The notes under the pieces were generated by a model that was given only the letters and a program-made list of their open reading frames with translations, did not search any database and was not told the origin of the DNA. Shown one piece after another: positions 25,698-38,128 of a stretch of 64,000 nt of DNA. The position numbers and the translations under genes were made by a program. The DNA lies in the NCBI RefSeq assembly GCF_027568475.1, contig NZ_JANKZG010000001.1:1-64000 (forward strand), given 5' to 3'. The stretch is from Acinetobacter sp. HY1485. GTDB taxonomy: Bacteria; Pseudomonadota; Gammaproteobacteria; Pseudomonadales; Moraxellaceae. Position 1 is the first letter of the stretch, and every line of letters starts with the position of its first letter.

Positions 25698-28600
25698 ATG
25701 CGTTTAAGCAGCTTAAAACTTTCGGGCTTTAAATCTTTTGCCGATCAGACGACTTTAAACTTTAAAGCAAGCCGTAGTGCAATTGTGGGTCCAAATGGCT
25801 GTGGAAAATCAAACGTGATTGATGCTGTACGTTGGGTGATGGGGGAGTCGAGTGCAAGGCAGTTGCGTGGTGGCAACATGCAAGATGTTATTTTTACAGG
25901 CACAGCAAAACGTAAACCTGTGGGAATGGCAAGTGTTGAACTACGTTTTGAAAATACGCAAGGTAAATTAGGCGGTGCATATAATGCATATACAGAGCTT
26001 GCGGTACGCCGTCAGGTGACGCGTGAAGGAAAGTCTGAATATTTTTTAAATGGTACAAAATGCCGTCGCCGTGATATTACCGATATATTTTTAGGGACAG
26101 GTTTAGGACCACGTTCATACGCGATTATTGAACAAGGCATGATTAACCGCTTAGTTGATGCTAAGCCTGAAGATATGCGTATTTTTATTGAAGAAGCTGC
26201 AGGCGTTTCGCGTTATCAAGCCCGACGCCGTGAAACGTTACAACATTTAGAACATACGCAACAAAATTTAGAGCGTTTAGAAGATATTGCACACGAACTA
26301 AAATCGCAGTTAAAAACACTCAAAAAACAATCTGACAGCGCTGTACAGTACCAAGAAAAGCAAGCACAGGTACAACGTTTAAAAGTCGAAATTTTATCGT
26401 TTGAATATGAACAAAGCACACGCCTACAACAAACCTATACACGTGAACTGACAGAACTTGGTGATGAGTACAAGCTCGTTCATTCAGAGCTGACCACTAG
26501 GCAGCACAATCTACAAAATACACAAGTATTGTTCCAAAAATTACTTGAGCAATCTGCACCATTACGCCAACAAGAACAATTAGCAGAAAAAGAGCTTGCT
26601 GAACTTAGTATGCGTTTGGAGCAACAACAACACAGATTAAAACGTAATACGGCACGTTTGAGCGAACTTAAACAGCAACAGCAATATGTTCAAGAGCAAT
26701 TACAAATTGCTGAGCTTAAAAAAGAAACGTTACAAACACAAGAAGAACAAATAGTAGAAGCCGTTGAAACACTTGAACAGCAATTACAGCAAAGCCAAAC
26801 TGTACAACTCAAAAACGAATATGAAATACAAAAACAAGCCCATCAAACAGCACAACAGCAGTTAGAGCAATGTGAACGTGCTGTACAACAACAACAGTTA
26901 CAGCTTGAGCAACTTAACCAAAACATTGCTCGTTTAGAACAGCAACACCAAGCATTTACTGCACAAATGCAACATGTTGAATCTTTAGATTTGCTTAAAC
27001 AAGAATTACAAGATGCTCAAGCAACGGTTGATTTAACTCAAAAGATTTTAGAGGAAGACCATCAAAAGCTTAAAAATTTACAGACACAATCAAGCCAAAC
27101 ACAGGTAGATGAATTAAAACATCAAATTACCTTACTTGAAAAAGAACGCACACATATTCAAAAAATTAGTCTTAAAAAAAGTAAAACTTCTGAAAAGCAA
27201 AAATTACTTGATGTATTACAATTAAGTGAGCAAGCAAAGCCACATACAGCATTAATTGAAAAGTTTTTAGCACAGTGGTTATCTGCACATCTTGTAGATG
27301 AGTTTGAGCCTCAAATCGCACGACAAATTAAAACATCTCAAAGTAGAGTAGGCATTGAGGGTTTAACTTGCTTAGGTGAATGGATTAAAAGTCCGCAAGT
27401 ATCACTGTGGCAAAATGTGGGCATTGCCAATACTTTGCAAGATGCACAAAATTATCCGCTACAAACAGGGCAGAGCATTTTAACGCTCGATGGTTATCAT
27501 GTTGGAACAGATTGGGTCGTTGGGCTTGATTTTGAGCAACACACGCAAGGTGAATTGATCCATCGTGTACGTTTACAAGAGATTGAACAGTTATTTAAAA
27601 AATTAAACCCTCAATTAGAGCAAGCCGAGCAAAACCAACAGCAATGGCAAGAGCATGTACAACAGCTTCAAGATATTATTCAAGCCGAACAGCAACAGCA
27701 CGATACACAAAAACAGCATGTGCAACAGTTGGCAATCCGCGTAGCAGAAGCACAGGCGTTTAGTGTGCAAAAATCTCAGCTTGAGCATATTTCTGCACAA
27801 CTTATGCAAGATCAACGGCAAAAGCAACAGTTAGATCCTGCACCATTACAAGCACAATTAGGCAAGTTTAAAGCACAGTATGAGCAAGCTTCTCAGCAGT
27901 TTGACCAGATTGCAGAAAGTTTAGAGCAAGCACAAAAAACAGATCAGAACTTAAATGCACGATTGACCGAGCACGAACAGCAGTTACAGTATAATCAGCA
28001 ACAAATTGCATTGTTAGAAAAAGATATTACGGTGCTCAAAGAAACGAGACATCGTTTAAATACAGAAGCTCAAAATACGCATGTTAATCCAACTTTAGTG
28101 CAAGAGTTGAGTGAACAACACGCTTTAAAAGCCGAACAAGTACAACGGCTACATCAAAATACACAAGGTTGGCAAACACAGTTAAACGATACGCAACATC
28201 AGCAACAACAACTTGAGCAAGAACGCCAACAGCTACAACAACGTGAGCAAAATTTAAAAACACAACTTGAAGAAAAACGTCTTGCTTGGCAACAAGCCAA
28301 AATCAATGCCGAGCATTACCAAGAGCAACTGAATGCGTTAGAAGCAAAAGCGATTACAGGTTTAAAGATTGATGTGCAACAACATCAAATTCAATTAGAA
28401 CAGGCACAACAGCAACTTAAAAAATTAGGTGTAGTAAACTTAACTGCATCAAAAGAGTATCAAGAAATATCACAGCGTTACGATAATTTAAAGCGTCAAA
28501 TGCAAGATTTAGAAAATACGGTTGATCAGCTTCAAAAAGCCATGAAAACCATTGATCAAGAAACAAAAAAACTGTTTATGGATACATTTGATCAGATTAA

Positions 28601-29017
28601 CCACGCGTTAGGTGAGTTATTTCCAAAAGTGTTTAATGGCGGAGAAGCAAGTTTAATGTTAGAGGGTGATTGGCATTCAGGCGTTAAACTAATGGCACGC
28701 CCACCGGGTAAACGTAATAGCTCATTGGCGTTACTATCAGGCGGTGAAAAAGCCCTGACGGCACTTGCATTGGTATTTGCTATTTTCAAACTGAACCCTG
28801 CACCGTTTTGTGTACTTGATGAAGTAGATGCACCATTAGATGATGCCAACGTACAACGCTTTTGTAATTTGGTAAAAGAGCTTTCCGAACAAGTGCAATT
28901 CATTTACATTACACATAATAAATTAGCAATGACCATGGCAACGGATTTACTTGGAGTAACCATGCCCGAACCAGGTACATCTAAATTGGTTACAGTAAAC
29001 TTAGAGGCGGAACAGAT

Positions 29018-29021
<4 letters not shown>
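25698..29021 (+). CDS. smc: Chromosome partition protein SMC
   Basis: A 1107-residue SMC ATPase for chromosome compaction and segregation. The N-terminal head has the Walker A loop GPNGCGKSNV at 31-40. Long, very Gln-rich coiled coils follow (about 170-470 and 640-940) around a hinge near 490-620 (SRVGIEGLTCLGEWI region). The C-terminal head has the signature LLSGGEKALTALAL and Walker B CVLDEVDAPLDDANV. It is slightly short for the family (usually 1150-1190) but has all domains. The Acinetobacter order smc-zipA-ligA is kept; its stop overlaps the zipA start by four bases. No scpA or scpB is adjacent. Confidence 0.96.
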
Positions 29022-31968
<2,947 letters not shown>

Positions 31969-31998
31969 GAAGCATTCTGTTTAGTTACAAAAAAAAAG

Positions 31999-32033
31999 AT
32001 AAGTGTTTGCAACGGTAAGCACTTATTTTTTTT
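31999..32033 (+). terminator. Terminator of the smc-zipA-ligA operon
   Basis: A 12-bp stem (31999-32010 with 32015-32026, two G-T pairs), loop AACG, then a T run. Confidence 0.9.
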
Positions 32034-32050
32034 AATAAATTAAATGTAAA

Positions 32051-32065
32051 TGCGTATGCTTATCA
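32051..32065 (+). promoter_or_regulatory. Weak Fur-box-like site upstream of bfr
   Basis: TGCGTATGCTTATCA matches the 7-1-7 Fur consensus (TGATAAT-N-ATTATCA) at 10 of 14 positions, with six of seven in the right half. It lies 77 bases before the bacterioferritin start codon. Suggestive only. Confidence 0.3.
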
Positions 32066-32141
32066 TTTTAAGTTTATAAAAATCATGTACTTAACTAAAT
32101 AACAAATCTATAATAAGCATGTCTAGTGAGGAGTATTAAAA

Positions 32142-32606
32142 ATGCGTGGTAACCCAGAAGTAATTGACTATCTTAATATGCTTATCGGTGGTGAGTTGGC
32201 TGCCCGTGACCAATATTTAATACACTCACGTATGTACGAAGATTGGGGTTTAGGTAAAATTTTTGAACGTATCGACCATGAAATGCAAGAAGAAGCAGAA
32301 CATGCTGATGCTATTATTCGCCGTGTCCTGTTTTTAGAAGGTACACCCAACATGAACCGTGACGACATTGATGTTGGCACAGATGTTGTTTCATGTTTAA
32401 AAGCAGATTTAGCCCTTGAATACCATGTACGTGAAAAATTGGTACAAGGCATTAAGTTATGTGAAGAAAAAGGCGATTATGTAAGCCGTGATATGTTACG
32501 TCAACAATTAAGTGATACAGAAGAAGACCATACATATTGGTTAGAAAAACAACTTCGCTTAGTTGAGCTAATCGGCGTACAAAATTATATTCAATCTCAA
32601 ATGTAA
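32142..32606 (+). CDS. bfr: Bacterioferritin, lacking the haem-ligand methionine
   Basis: A 154-residue ferritin-like subunit that oxidises Fe(II) and stores iron in a 24-subunit shell. By alignment with E. coli Bfr, the ferroxidase ligands are all present: Glu18, Glu51, His54, Glu93 (E. coli 94), Glu127 and His130. The residue that binds haem in E. coli, Met52, is Ala here (EEAEHAD, 50-56). Such subunits occur in Neisseria and Pseudomonas alongside a haem-binding partner subunit. A partner is not in the window. GAGGAG precedes the ATG, and a weak Fur-like site lies upstream. The gene is convergent with gltA across a shared terminator. Confidence 0.94.
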   Translation: MRGNPEVIDYLNMLIGGELAARDQYLIHSRMYEDWGLGKIFERIDHEMQEEAEHADAIIRRVLFLEGTPNMNRDDIDVGTDVVSCLKADLALEYHVREKLVQGIKLCEEKGDYVSRDMLRQQLSDTEEDHTYWLEKQLRLVELIGVQNYIQSQM

Positions 32607-32608
32607 AA

Positions 32609-32635
32609 AAAAGGACTGCGAAGCAGTCCTTTTTA
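32609..32635 (+). terminator. Bidirectional terminator between bfr and gltA
   Basis: AAGGACTGC (32611-32619) and GCAGTCCTT (32623-32631) around a GAA loop, with A and T runs on the two sides. Confidence 0.92.
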
Positions 32636-32637
32636 GT

Positions 32638-33912
32638 TTAACGCTCAATATTGCGTTGTTGCTCGCCTGTATAAAGTTGGCGTGGACGCCCAATTTTATG
32701 CGGTGCAGACTGCATTTCTAACCAATGACTAATCCAACCTACAGTACGTGCAAGCGCAAAGATTACTGTAAACATTTCAGTTGGAATACCAATTGCTTTT
32801 AAAATAATGCCTGAGTAGAAATCGACGTTTGGATATAAGTTACGCTCGATAAAGTACTCATCAGACAATGCAATACGTTCAAGCTCCATCGCAAGTTCTA
32901 ACTGAGGATCATTGATACCAAGTGCTTCTAACACTTCATCACATGTTTCTTTCATTACTTTGGCACGTGGGTCAAAGTTTTTATAAACACGGTGACCAAA
33001 GCCCATCAGTTTAACTTCTTTGGTTTTTACTTTTTCCATGAAAGACGCAACGTTGTCTACGCTACCAATTTCATCTAACATTTTAAGTACAGCTTCGTTT
33101 GCACCACCATGTGCAGGTCCCCAAAGGGCTGCAATACCTGCTGCAATACATGCATACGGATTAGCACCCGTTGAGCCTGCTAAACGTACAGTAGAAGTAG
33201 ATGCATTTTGTTCGTGATCTGCATGTAATGTAAAGATACGATCCATTGCTTTGGCACAAATTGGATTAACTTTATAGTCACGGTCAGCAGGGGTTGCAAA
33301 CATCATATGCAAGAAATTTTCTGCATAATCAAGGTCGTTACGTGGGTAGATAAAAGGTTGCCCAATGGTGTATTTATAGCTCCACGCCGCAATGGTTGGA
33401 ATTTTGGCAATTAAACGAAGCGCTGTAAATTCACGATGATCGACATCTTCCATATCAAGGTTGTTATGATAAAACGCAGAAAGTGCACCCACAACGCCTA
33501 CCATAATTGCCATTGGGTGGGCATCACGGCGAAAGCCATTAAAGAAACGGCTCATTTGGTCGTGAACCATCGTATGTTTGCGCACAACATCAGTAAATTC
33601 TGTTTTTTGTTGTTCGTTTGGTAACTCGCCATTTAGTAACAAGTAACAGGTTTCTAAATAATCTGTTTTAGTTGCAAGTTGGTCAATTGGATAGCCACGG
33701 TGTAAAAGTACACCTTTATTACCATCGATAAAGGTAATTTTTGATTCACACGATGCGGTTGCCATAAAACCAGGATCGAATGTGAAATGTCCAGATTTTA
33801 AGATGTCTTTGACATCGATAACATCGGGACCCATTGTACCGCTGTAAATAGGAAGTTCGTATTTTGTTCCATCTATTTCTAAAATAGCTTTCTTGCCAGT
33901 TAGGTCAGACAT
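32638..33912 (-). CDS. gltA: Citrate synthase GltA
   Basis: A 424-residue type II (hexameric, NADH-sensitive class) citrate synthase that condenses acetyl-CoA and oxaloacetate, the entry step of the TCA cycle. The N-terminal small domain ATLEI-type start ([15 protein letters not shown]) is present. [19 protein letters not shown] contains the active-site His, [15 protein letters not shown] and [14 protein letters not shown] the other conserved His and Arg, and VDFYSGIIL the catalytic Asp. It diverges from sdhC across a long regulatory region, as in other Acinetobacter, so both sides of the TCA block can be controlled together. AGGAG lies before the ATG. Confidence 0.98.
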   Translation of the reverse strand: MSDLTGKKAILEIDGTKYELPIYSGTMGPDVIDVKDILKSGHFTFDPGFMATASCESKITFIDGNKGVLLHRGYPIDQLATKTDYLETCYLLLNGELPNEQQKTEFTDVVRKHTMVHDQMSRFFNGFRRDAHPMAIMVGVVGALSAFYHNNLDMEDVDHREFTALRLIAKIPTIAAWSYKYTIGQPFIYPRNDLDYAENFLHMMFATPADRDYKVNPICAKAMDRIFTLHADHEQNASTSTVRLAGSTGANPYACIAAGIAALWGPAHGGANEAVLKMLDEIGSVDNVASFMEKVKTKEVKLMGFGHRVYKNFDPRAKVMKETCDEVLEALGINDPQLELAMELERIALSDEYFIERNLYPNVDFYSGIILKAIGIPTEMFTVIFALARTVGWISHWLEMQSAPHKIGRPRQLYTGEQQRNIER

Positions 33913-33993
33913 TCAGTAGATCTCCTGTCTTGTTGAATGTAACTCTTTTGTTGTAGTGATTGTTATTGAACAAAAAGAGTTGTTGTGAAATTG

Positions 33994-34022
33994 AGTATAG
34001 TCCATTTTCGAGGCTCAATGTA
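33994..34022 (-). promoter_or_regulatory. Possible gltA promoter
   Basis: On the minus strand a good -10, TATACT (33999-33994), lies 17 bases downstream of a poor -35 (TACATT, 34022-34017). The start codon is about 80 bases further on. Confidence 0.35.
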
Positions 34023-34313
34023 CAGCAAGCGTATATTAAAAATATAGTGTTTATTTAAAGAAGTATTAAAAAATAAAAGAGGTTTAGTATAAAAAACAAG
34101 CATAAGAACAATGTAAGACACCATATTTAAAGGTTTTTGCATTGAAATATTTAGTAAAACTTTTTCTATTTAGCCGAATGTCTAAATTGACAAAAAAGTA
34201 CAATTGAGCCTAATTTAAATATAATTTCGATAGCTTGTTGATTTTAGGATTAATTCAAAGGTAAATGAGAAAGTTTCGTATTTATCTTCTTGTTTTTTAT
34301 GCAATAACCTTGT

Positions 34314-34342
34314 TTGAAATTTGTCAAGAGCCGTTCTATAAT
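34314..34342 (+). promoter_or_regulatory. sdhCDAB promoter
   Basis: TTGAAA (34314-34319), 17-base spacer, TATAAT (34337-34342): the best sigma-70 promoter match in the window. About 100 bases of leader, containing a hairpin, precede the sdhC start. Confidence 0.75.
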
Positions 34343-34413
34343 CAATTTAAGTATAAGGAGTTTAGGCGTATTATTGCCTAACAAATGCTAGCTTTCCTTC
34401 GAATCAATCAAAC

Positions 34414-34431
34414 AAACTCCAGAGGGAGTTT
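34414..34431 (+). promoter_or_regulatory. Hairpin in the sdhC leader
   Basis: AAACTCC (34414-34420) pairs with GGAGTTT (34425-34431) around AGAG. The purine-rich AGAGGGAG, the only good ribosome-site-like sequence ahead of the sdhC ATG at 34442, lies inside it, so the hairpin could mask translation initiation. Confidence 0.5.
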
Positions 34432-34441
34432 TCACTACAGG

Positions 34442-34843
34442 ATGCCCGCTGTGAAAAGCAACAGACCTGTCAATTTGTCCATGGGACAGGTGTTAGCGGT
34501 AAATTTACGCTCTCCCGTGGCAATTGCATCTATTTTACACCGTTTATCAGGTGTTATCGTATTTTTGCTGGTACCCGTACTTTTATGGATATTAGATAAG
34601 TCATTGTCTTCGCCTGAAGGCTTTACTTATGTGAAAGAAGAAATTTTTGGAAACTTTTTTGTACGCTTTGTGGTTTGGGTGTTTGTTGCAGGTTTAATTT
34701 ACCATTTAATTGGTGGGATTAAACATCTAATTGCAGACCTTGGCTATAACGAAGGGCTACAAAGTGGTCGAATGGCAGCTACAATTTCATTGGTTTTATC
34801 TGCAATTGGGATTATTGCAGCATTTATATGGATTGTAATTTAA
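34442..34843 (+). CDS. sdhC: Succinate dehydrogenase cytochrome b556 subunit SdhC
   Basis: A 133-residue membrane anchor of complex II with three helices, which with SdhD binds haem b and ubiquinone. The motif SPVAIASILHRLSGVIVFLLVP contains the quinone-site Ser and the HRxSG signature. The third-helix region has FHL-type haem context (IYHLIGGIKHLIADLGY). I chose the ATG at 34442 (MPAVKSNRPVN), which matches the family N-terminus; an ATG at 34385 has no ribosome site. The stop overlaps the sdhD start (TAATG). First gene of sdhCDAB, with its own promoter. Confidence 0.94.
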   Translation: MPAVKSNRPVNLSMGQVLAVNLRSPVAIASILHRLSGVIVFLLVPVLLWILDKSLSSPEGFTYVKEEIFGNFFVRFVVWVFVAGLIYHLIGGIKHLIADLGYNEGLQSGRMAATISLVLSAIGIIAAFIWIVI

Positions 34844-35208
34844 TGAAAAGTGCGACTGGTTTAACAGGCTCAGGCTCACGCGATTGGTTTTTACAACGCG
34901 TGAGCGCTGTGGTATTGGCAATCTATACCTTTATCGTATTTGGTTGGATTTTATTTCATAGTGGCTTTAACTATGAGCAATGGTCTGGATTTATGATGAC
35001 CTTGCCAATGAAAATTTTTTCATTACTTGCAATTTTATCGCTCATTGTTCATGCATGGATTGGTATGTGGCAAGTGTTCACAGACTATGTGACCACCCGA
35101 CAAATGGGACCATCTGCCTCAGGCTTACGTCTTGTTTTAACGACTGCTGTGATTGTTGGTGTATTTATCTATGCAATCTGGGGCATTCAGATTTTTTGGG
35201 CGAAATAG
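34843..35208 (+). CDS. sdhD: Succinate dehydrogenase membrane anchor SdhD
   Basis: A 121-residue second membrane anchor of complex II with three helices. GSRDWFLQRVSAVVLAIYT matches the SdhD N-terminal signature, and AILSLIVHAWIGMWQVFTDYV contains the conserved haem-ligand His and the Asp-Tyr of the quinone pocket. The ATG overlaps the sdhC stop codon by one base, so the two are translationally coupled. sdhA follows after nine bases. Confidence 0.95.
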   Translation: MKSATGLTGSGSRDWFLQRVSAVVLAIYTFIVFGWILFHSGFNYEQWSGFMMTLPMKIFSLLAILSLIVHAWIGMWQVFTDYVTTRQMGPSASGLRLVLTTAVIVGVFIYAIWGIQIFWAK

Positions 35209-35217
35209 GACACAATC

Positions 35218-37098
35218 ATGCACGCAAATTATTCAAATATAGAAAGTTTAACCTTTGATGCTGTGATTGTTGGTGGCGGTGGCTCAGGAATGCGAGCAGC
35301 GTATCAACTTGCCCAAGCAGGCTTAAAAGTAGCAGTACTCACTAAAGTATTCCCAACACGCTCGCACACGGTTGCAGCACAAGGGGGTATTGGTGCATCT
35401 TTAGGCAATATGCAAGAAGATAATTGGCACTACCATTTTTACGACACCGTAAAAGGGTCGGATTGGTTAGGCGATCAAGATGCCATTGAATTTATGTGTC
35501 GTGAAGCACCAAAAGTGGTGTATGAACTTGAGCACATGGGTATGCCTTTTGACCGTAACGCAGATGGTACGATTTACCAGCGTCCATTTGGTGGACACTC
35601 TGCAAACTACGGCGAAAAAGCAGTACCACGTGCTTGTGCTGCAGCCGATCGTACAGGGCATGCGCTTTTACATACGCTTTATCAAAGCAATGTAAAAATG
35701 GGAACACAGTTTTTTGTAGAATGGGTTGCATTAGACTTAATTCGTAACGAAGCTGGCGATGTGTTAGGTGTAACGGCGTACGATCAAGAAACAGGTCAAA
35801 TTGCTGCATTTCAAGCCAAAGCAACGTTATTTGCAACAGGTGGTGCAGGACGTGCTTACCGTGCATCAACCAATGCCTATATCAATACAGGTGATGGTTT
35901 AGGCATGGCTGCCCGTGCAGGTATTCCATTACAAGATATGGAATTTTGGCAGTTCCACCCAACAGGTGTAGCAGGTGCAGGTGTATTGTTAACCGAAGGT
36001 TGCCGTGGTGAAGGTGCCATTTTACGTAACAAAGATGGCGAACCATTCATGGAACGCTATGCACCAACATTAAAAGATTTGGCACCGCGTGACTTTGTTT
36101 CTCGTTCAATGGATCAAGAAATTAAAGAAGGACGTGGCTGTGGTCCTAAAGGTGATTATATCTTGTTAGATATGACGCATCTTGGTGCAGAAACCATCAT
36201 GAAACGTTTGCCATCTGTATTTGAGATTGGTAAAAAGTTTGCCAATGTAGATATCACCAAAGAGCCAATTCCTGTTGTACCGACGATTCACTATCAAATG
36301 GGTGGTATTCCAACCAACATTCATGGGCAAGTGGTGGTTCCTATTGATCAGCAAGATGAACAGTTACATGCAGGCTACGATGTGGCATCTGATGAATACA
36401 GCACGAACAGTACGCGTAACTTTACGCAACCTGTAAAAGGGTTTTATGCCATTGGTGAGTGTTCTTGTGTGTCTGTACACGGTGCAAACCGCTTAGGTAC
36501 AAACTCGTTGCTTGATCTTGTGGTGTTTGGTAAAGCAGCAGGCGAACACATTATTGATTATGTGACGAAGCATCATGGTGATGATTATGCACCGTTACCA
36601 AACGATGTATTAGAAAAAACGCTTGCACGTATTAATAAGTTAGATTCAACGCAATCAGGTGAGAATGCACAAGATGTTGCTGATGCGATCCGTGACATTG
36701 TTCAGGACCATGCAGGTGTGTTCCGTACTCAAGCATTGTTGGATAAAGGCGTAAAAGAAATTTTAGCCTTAGAACCACGCGTACGTAATATTCATTTAAA
36801 AGACAAATCTAAAGTATTTAATACAGCACGTGTTGAAGCGTTAGAAGTCGAAAATTTATACGAAGTGGCAAAAGCAACCTTAATCTCTGCGGCTGCACGT
36901 AAAGAGTGTCGTGGTGCGCATACGGTGGTTGACTATGAATTACCTGCGGATCATCCACAGTATTCGTATGGTCGCCGTGATGATGAGTGGATGAAACACA
37001 CACTTTGGTACTCTATAGACAATCATTTAGAGTACAAGCCTGTGCGTTATAAACCACTGACTGTTGATGCGATCCAACCTAAACCACGTACATTCTAA
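35218..37098 (+). CDS. sdhA: Succinate dehydrogenase flavoprotein subunit SdhA
   Basis: The 626-residue catalytic subunit that oxidises succinate to fumarate and passes electrons to SdhB. The N-terminal FAD-binding fold has [27 protein letters not shown] holds the His to which FAD is covalently bound (His50). [15 protein letters not shown] with the catalytic Arg, [10 protein letters not shown] and [17 protein letters not shown] are all present. The C-terminal helical domain ends with [13 protein letters not shown]. The length is somewhat above E. coli SdhA (588), through extra residues in loops and at the end. Third gene of sdhCDAB. Confidence 0.98.
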   Translation: MHANYSNIESLTFDAVIVGGGGSGMRAAYQLAQAGLKVAVLTKVFPTRSHTVAAQGGIGASLGNMQEDNWHYHFYDTVKGSDWLGDQDAIEFMCREAPKVVYELEHMGMPFDRNADGTIYQRPFGGHSANYGEKAVPRACAAADRTGHALLHTLYQSNVKMGTQFFVEWVALDLIRNEAGDVLGVTAYDQETGQIAAFQAKATLFATGGAGRAYRASTNAYINTGDGLGMAARAGIPLQDMEFWQFHPTGVAGAGVLLTEGCRGEGAILRNKDGEPFMERYAPTLKDLAPRDFVSRSMDQEIKEGRGCGPKGDYILLDMTHLGAETIMKRLPSVFEIGKKFANVDITKEPIPVVPTIHYQMGGIPTNIHGQVVVPIDQQDEQLHAGYDVASDEYSTNSTRNFTQPVKGFYAIGECSCVSVHGANRLGTNSLLDLVVFGKAAGEHIIDYVTKHHGDDYAPLPNDVLEKTLARINKLDSTQSGENAQDVADAIRDIVQDHAGVFRTQALLDKGVKEILALEPRVRNIHLKDKSKVFNTARVEALEVENLYEVAKATLISAAARKECRGAHTVVDYELPADHPQYSYGRRDDEWMKHTLWYSIDNHLEYKPVRYKPLTVDAIQPKPRTF

Positions 37099-37112
37099 TC
37101 GGGAGAAATAAG

Positions 37113-37823
37113 ATGAGTAGAGGCACTCGTACGTTCGAAATCTACCGCTATGATCCTGATAAGGATAAAGCGCCGTACATGCAAACTTATAAATTAGAGC
37201 TAACAGAAAAACACCGTATGTTGTTAGATGCGTTGTTGGCTTTAAAAATACAAGATGAAACATTGACATTCCGCCGTTCGTGCCGTGAAGGTATTTGTGG
37301 TTCTGATGGTGTGAACATCAACGGTAAAAATGGTTTGGCATGTTTACAGAACATGAATGATTTACCTGAAAAAATTGTAATTCGTCCGCTTCCTGGTCTG
37401 CCTGTGATTAAAGACCTAGTGGTAGATATGAACCAATTTTATGATCAGTACGATAAAATTCAACCGTTCTTAATTAACAATCAACCTGCACCGCCAAAAG
37501 AGCGTTTACAGTCTCCTGAAGAACGTGAACATTTAGATGGTTTATACGAATGTATTTTGTGTGCATGTTGTTCAACAGCGTGTCCATCGTTTTGGTGGAA
37601 CCCTGATAAGTTCTTAGGACCATCTGCATTGTTAAATGCATATCGTTTTATTATTGATTCACGAGATACAGCAACGCAAGATCGTCTAGCACGTCTTGAT
37701 GATCCGTTTAGTTTATTCCGCTGTAAAGGCATTATGAACTGCGTATCGGTTTGTCCAAAAGGCTTAAATCCAACAAAAGCGATTGGGCATATTCGTAGTA
37801 TGTTGTTAGATCAAGCAGGTTAA
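37113..37823 (+). CDS. sdhB: Succinate dehydrogenase iron-sulfur subunit SdhB
   Basis: A 236-residue electron-transfer subunit with three Fe-S centres. The [2Fe-2S] ferredoxin domain has [22 protein letters not shown]. The C-terminal domain has [16 protein letters not shown] for the [4Fe-4S] cluster and [17 protein letters not shown] for the [3Fe-4S] cluster, with the usual replacement of one Cys. It is followed by a strong palindromic terminator, so sucA is probably expressed partly from a separate promoter. Confidence 0.98.
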   Translation: MSRGTRTFEIYRYDPDKDKAPYMQTYKLELTEKHRMLLDALLALKIQDETLTFRRSCREGICGSDGVNINGKNGLACLQNMNDLPEKIVIRPLPGLPVIKDLVVDMNQFYDQYDKIQPFLINNQPAPPKERLQSPEEREHLDGLYECILCACCSTACPSFWWNPDKFLGPSALLNAYRFIIDSRDTATQDRLARLDDPFSLFRCKGIMNCVSVCPKGLNPTKAIGHIRSMLLDQAG

Positions 37824-38128
37824 ACTTACGAAGCGCACATTCTAGAATGTGCGTTTTTTCTTTAAAACAATACATACAACATGGTAAAATTACTCCAACA
37901 AATACCACTGTTATACGTGTTACATTTTAATAAAATAAAGCCGAGTCAAGGAATGAGTCGCTTTTTAATAAAAACGCTCTGCAAAACTCGACTAAAGTTG
38001 AATGTATTTATGGAAAATGACGTTTTACCTAAACGTTATAATTCATAGTGATAACGATGAAAAGATATGTCGCATGGCATATCATAAGCAACTAATTGGT
38101 TTTTGCAAAAAAGGAAATGGGTCCACAA
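37824..38128 (+). other. sdhB-sucA intergenic region
   Basis: About 305 bases. It contains the sdhB terminator (37834-37856) and an AT-rich stretch. A perfect TATAAT at 38037-38042, some 87 bases before sucA, could be a -10, but no acceptable -35 lies 16-18 bases upstream. The region AAGCCGAGTC/GACTAAAG (37937-37995) has short inverted segments without a T run. I see no small gene. Confidence 0.5.
37834..37856 (+). terminator. Terminator of sdhCDAB
   Basis: CGCACATTCT followed directly by AGAATGTGCG, a 20-base perfect palindrome, then six T. In RNA the middle bases form the loop. Confidence 0.88.

Larger units (their letters stand above)
33913..34441 (+). other. gltA-sdhC divergent regulatory region
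   Basis: About 530 bases without a gene between two divergent TCA genes. It holds a good sdh promoter (34314-34342), a possible gltA -10, and a hairpin just before sdhC. The central part (34020-34260) is AT-rich with no clear site. An in-frame upstream ATG at 34385 would add 19 residues to SdhC but has no ribosome site. Confidence 0.7.

Noticed and set aside
38037..38042. TATAAT upstream of sucA as a promoter
   Set aside because: No -35 hexamer at 16-18 bases; kept only as a remark in the intergenic entry.
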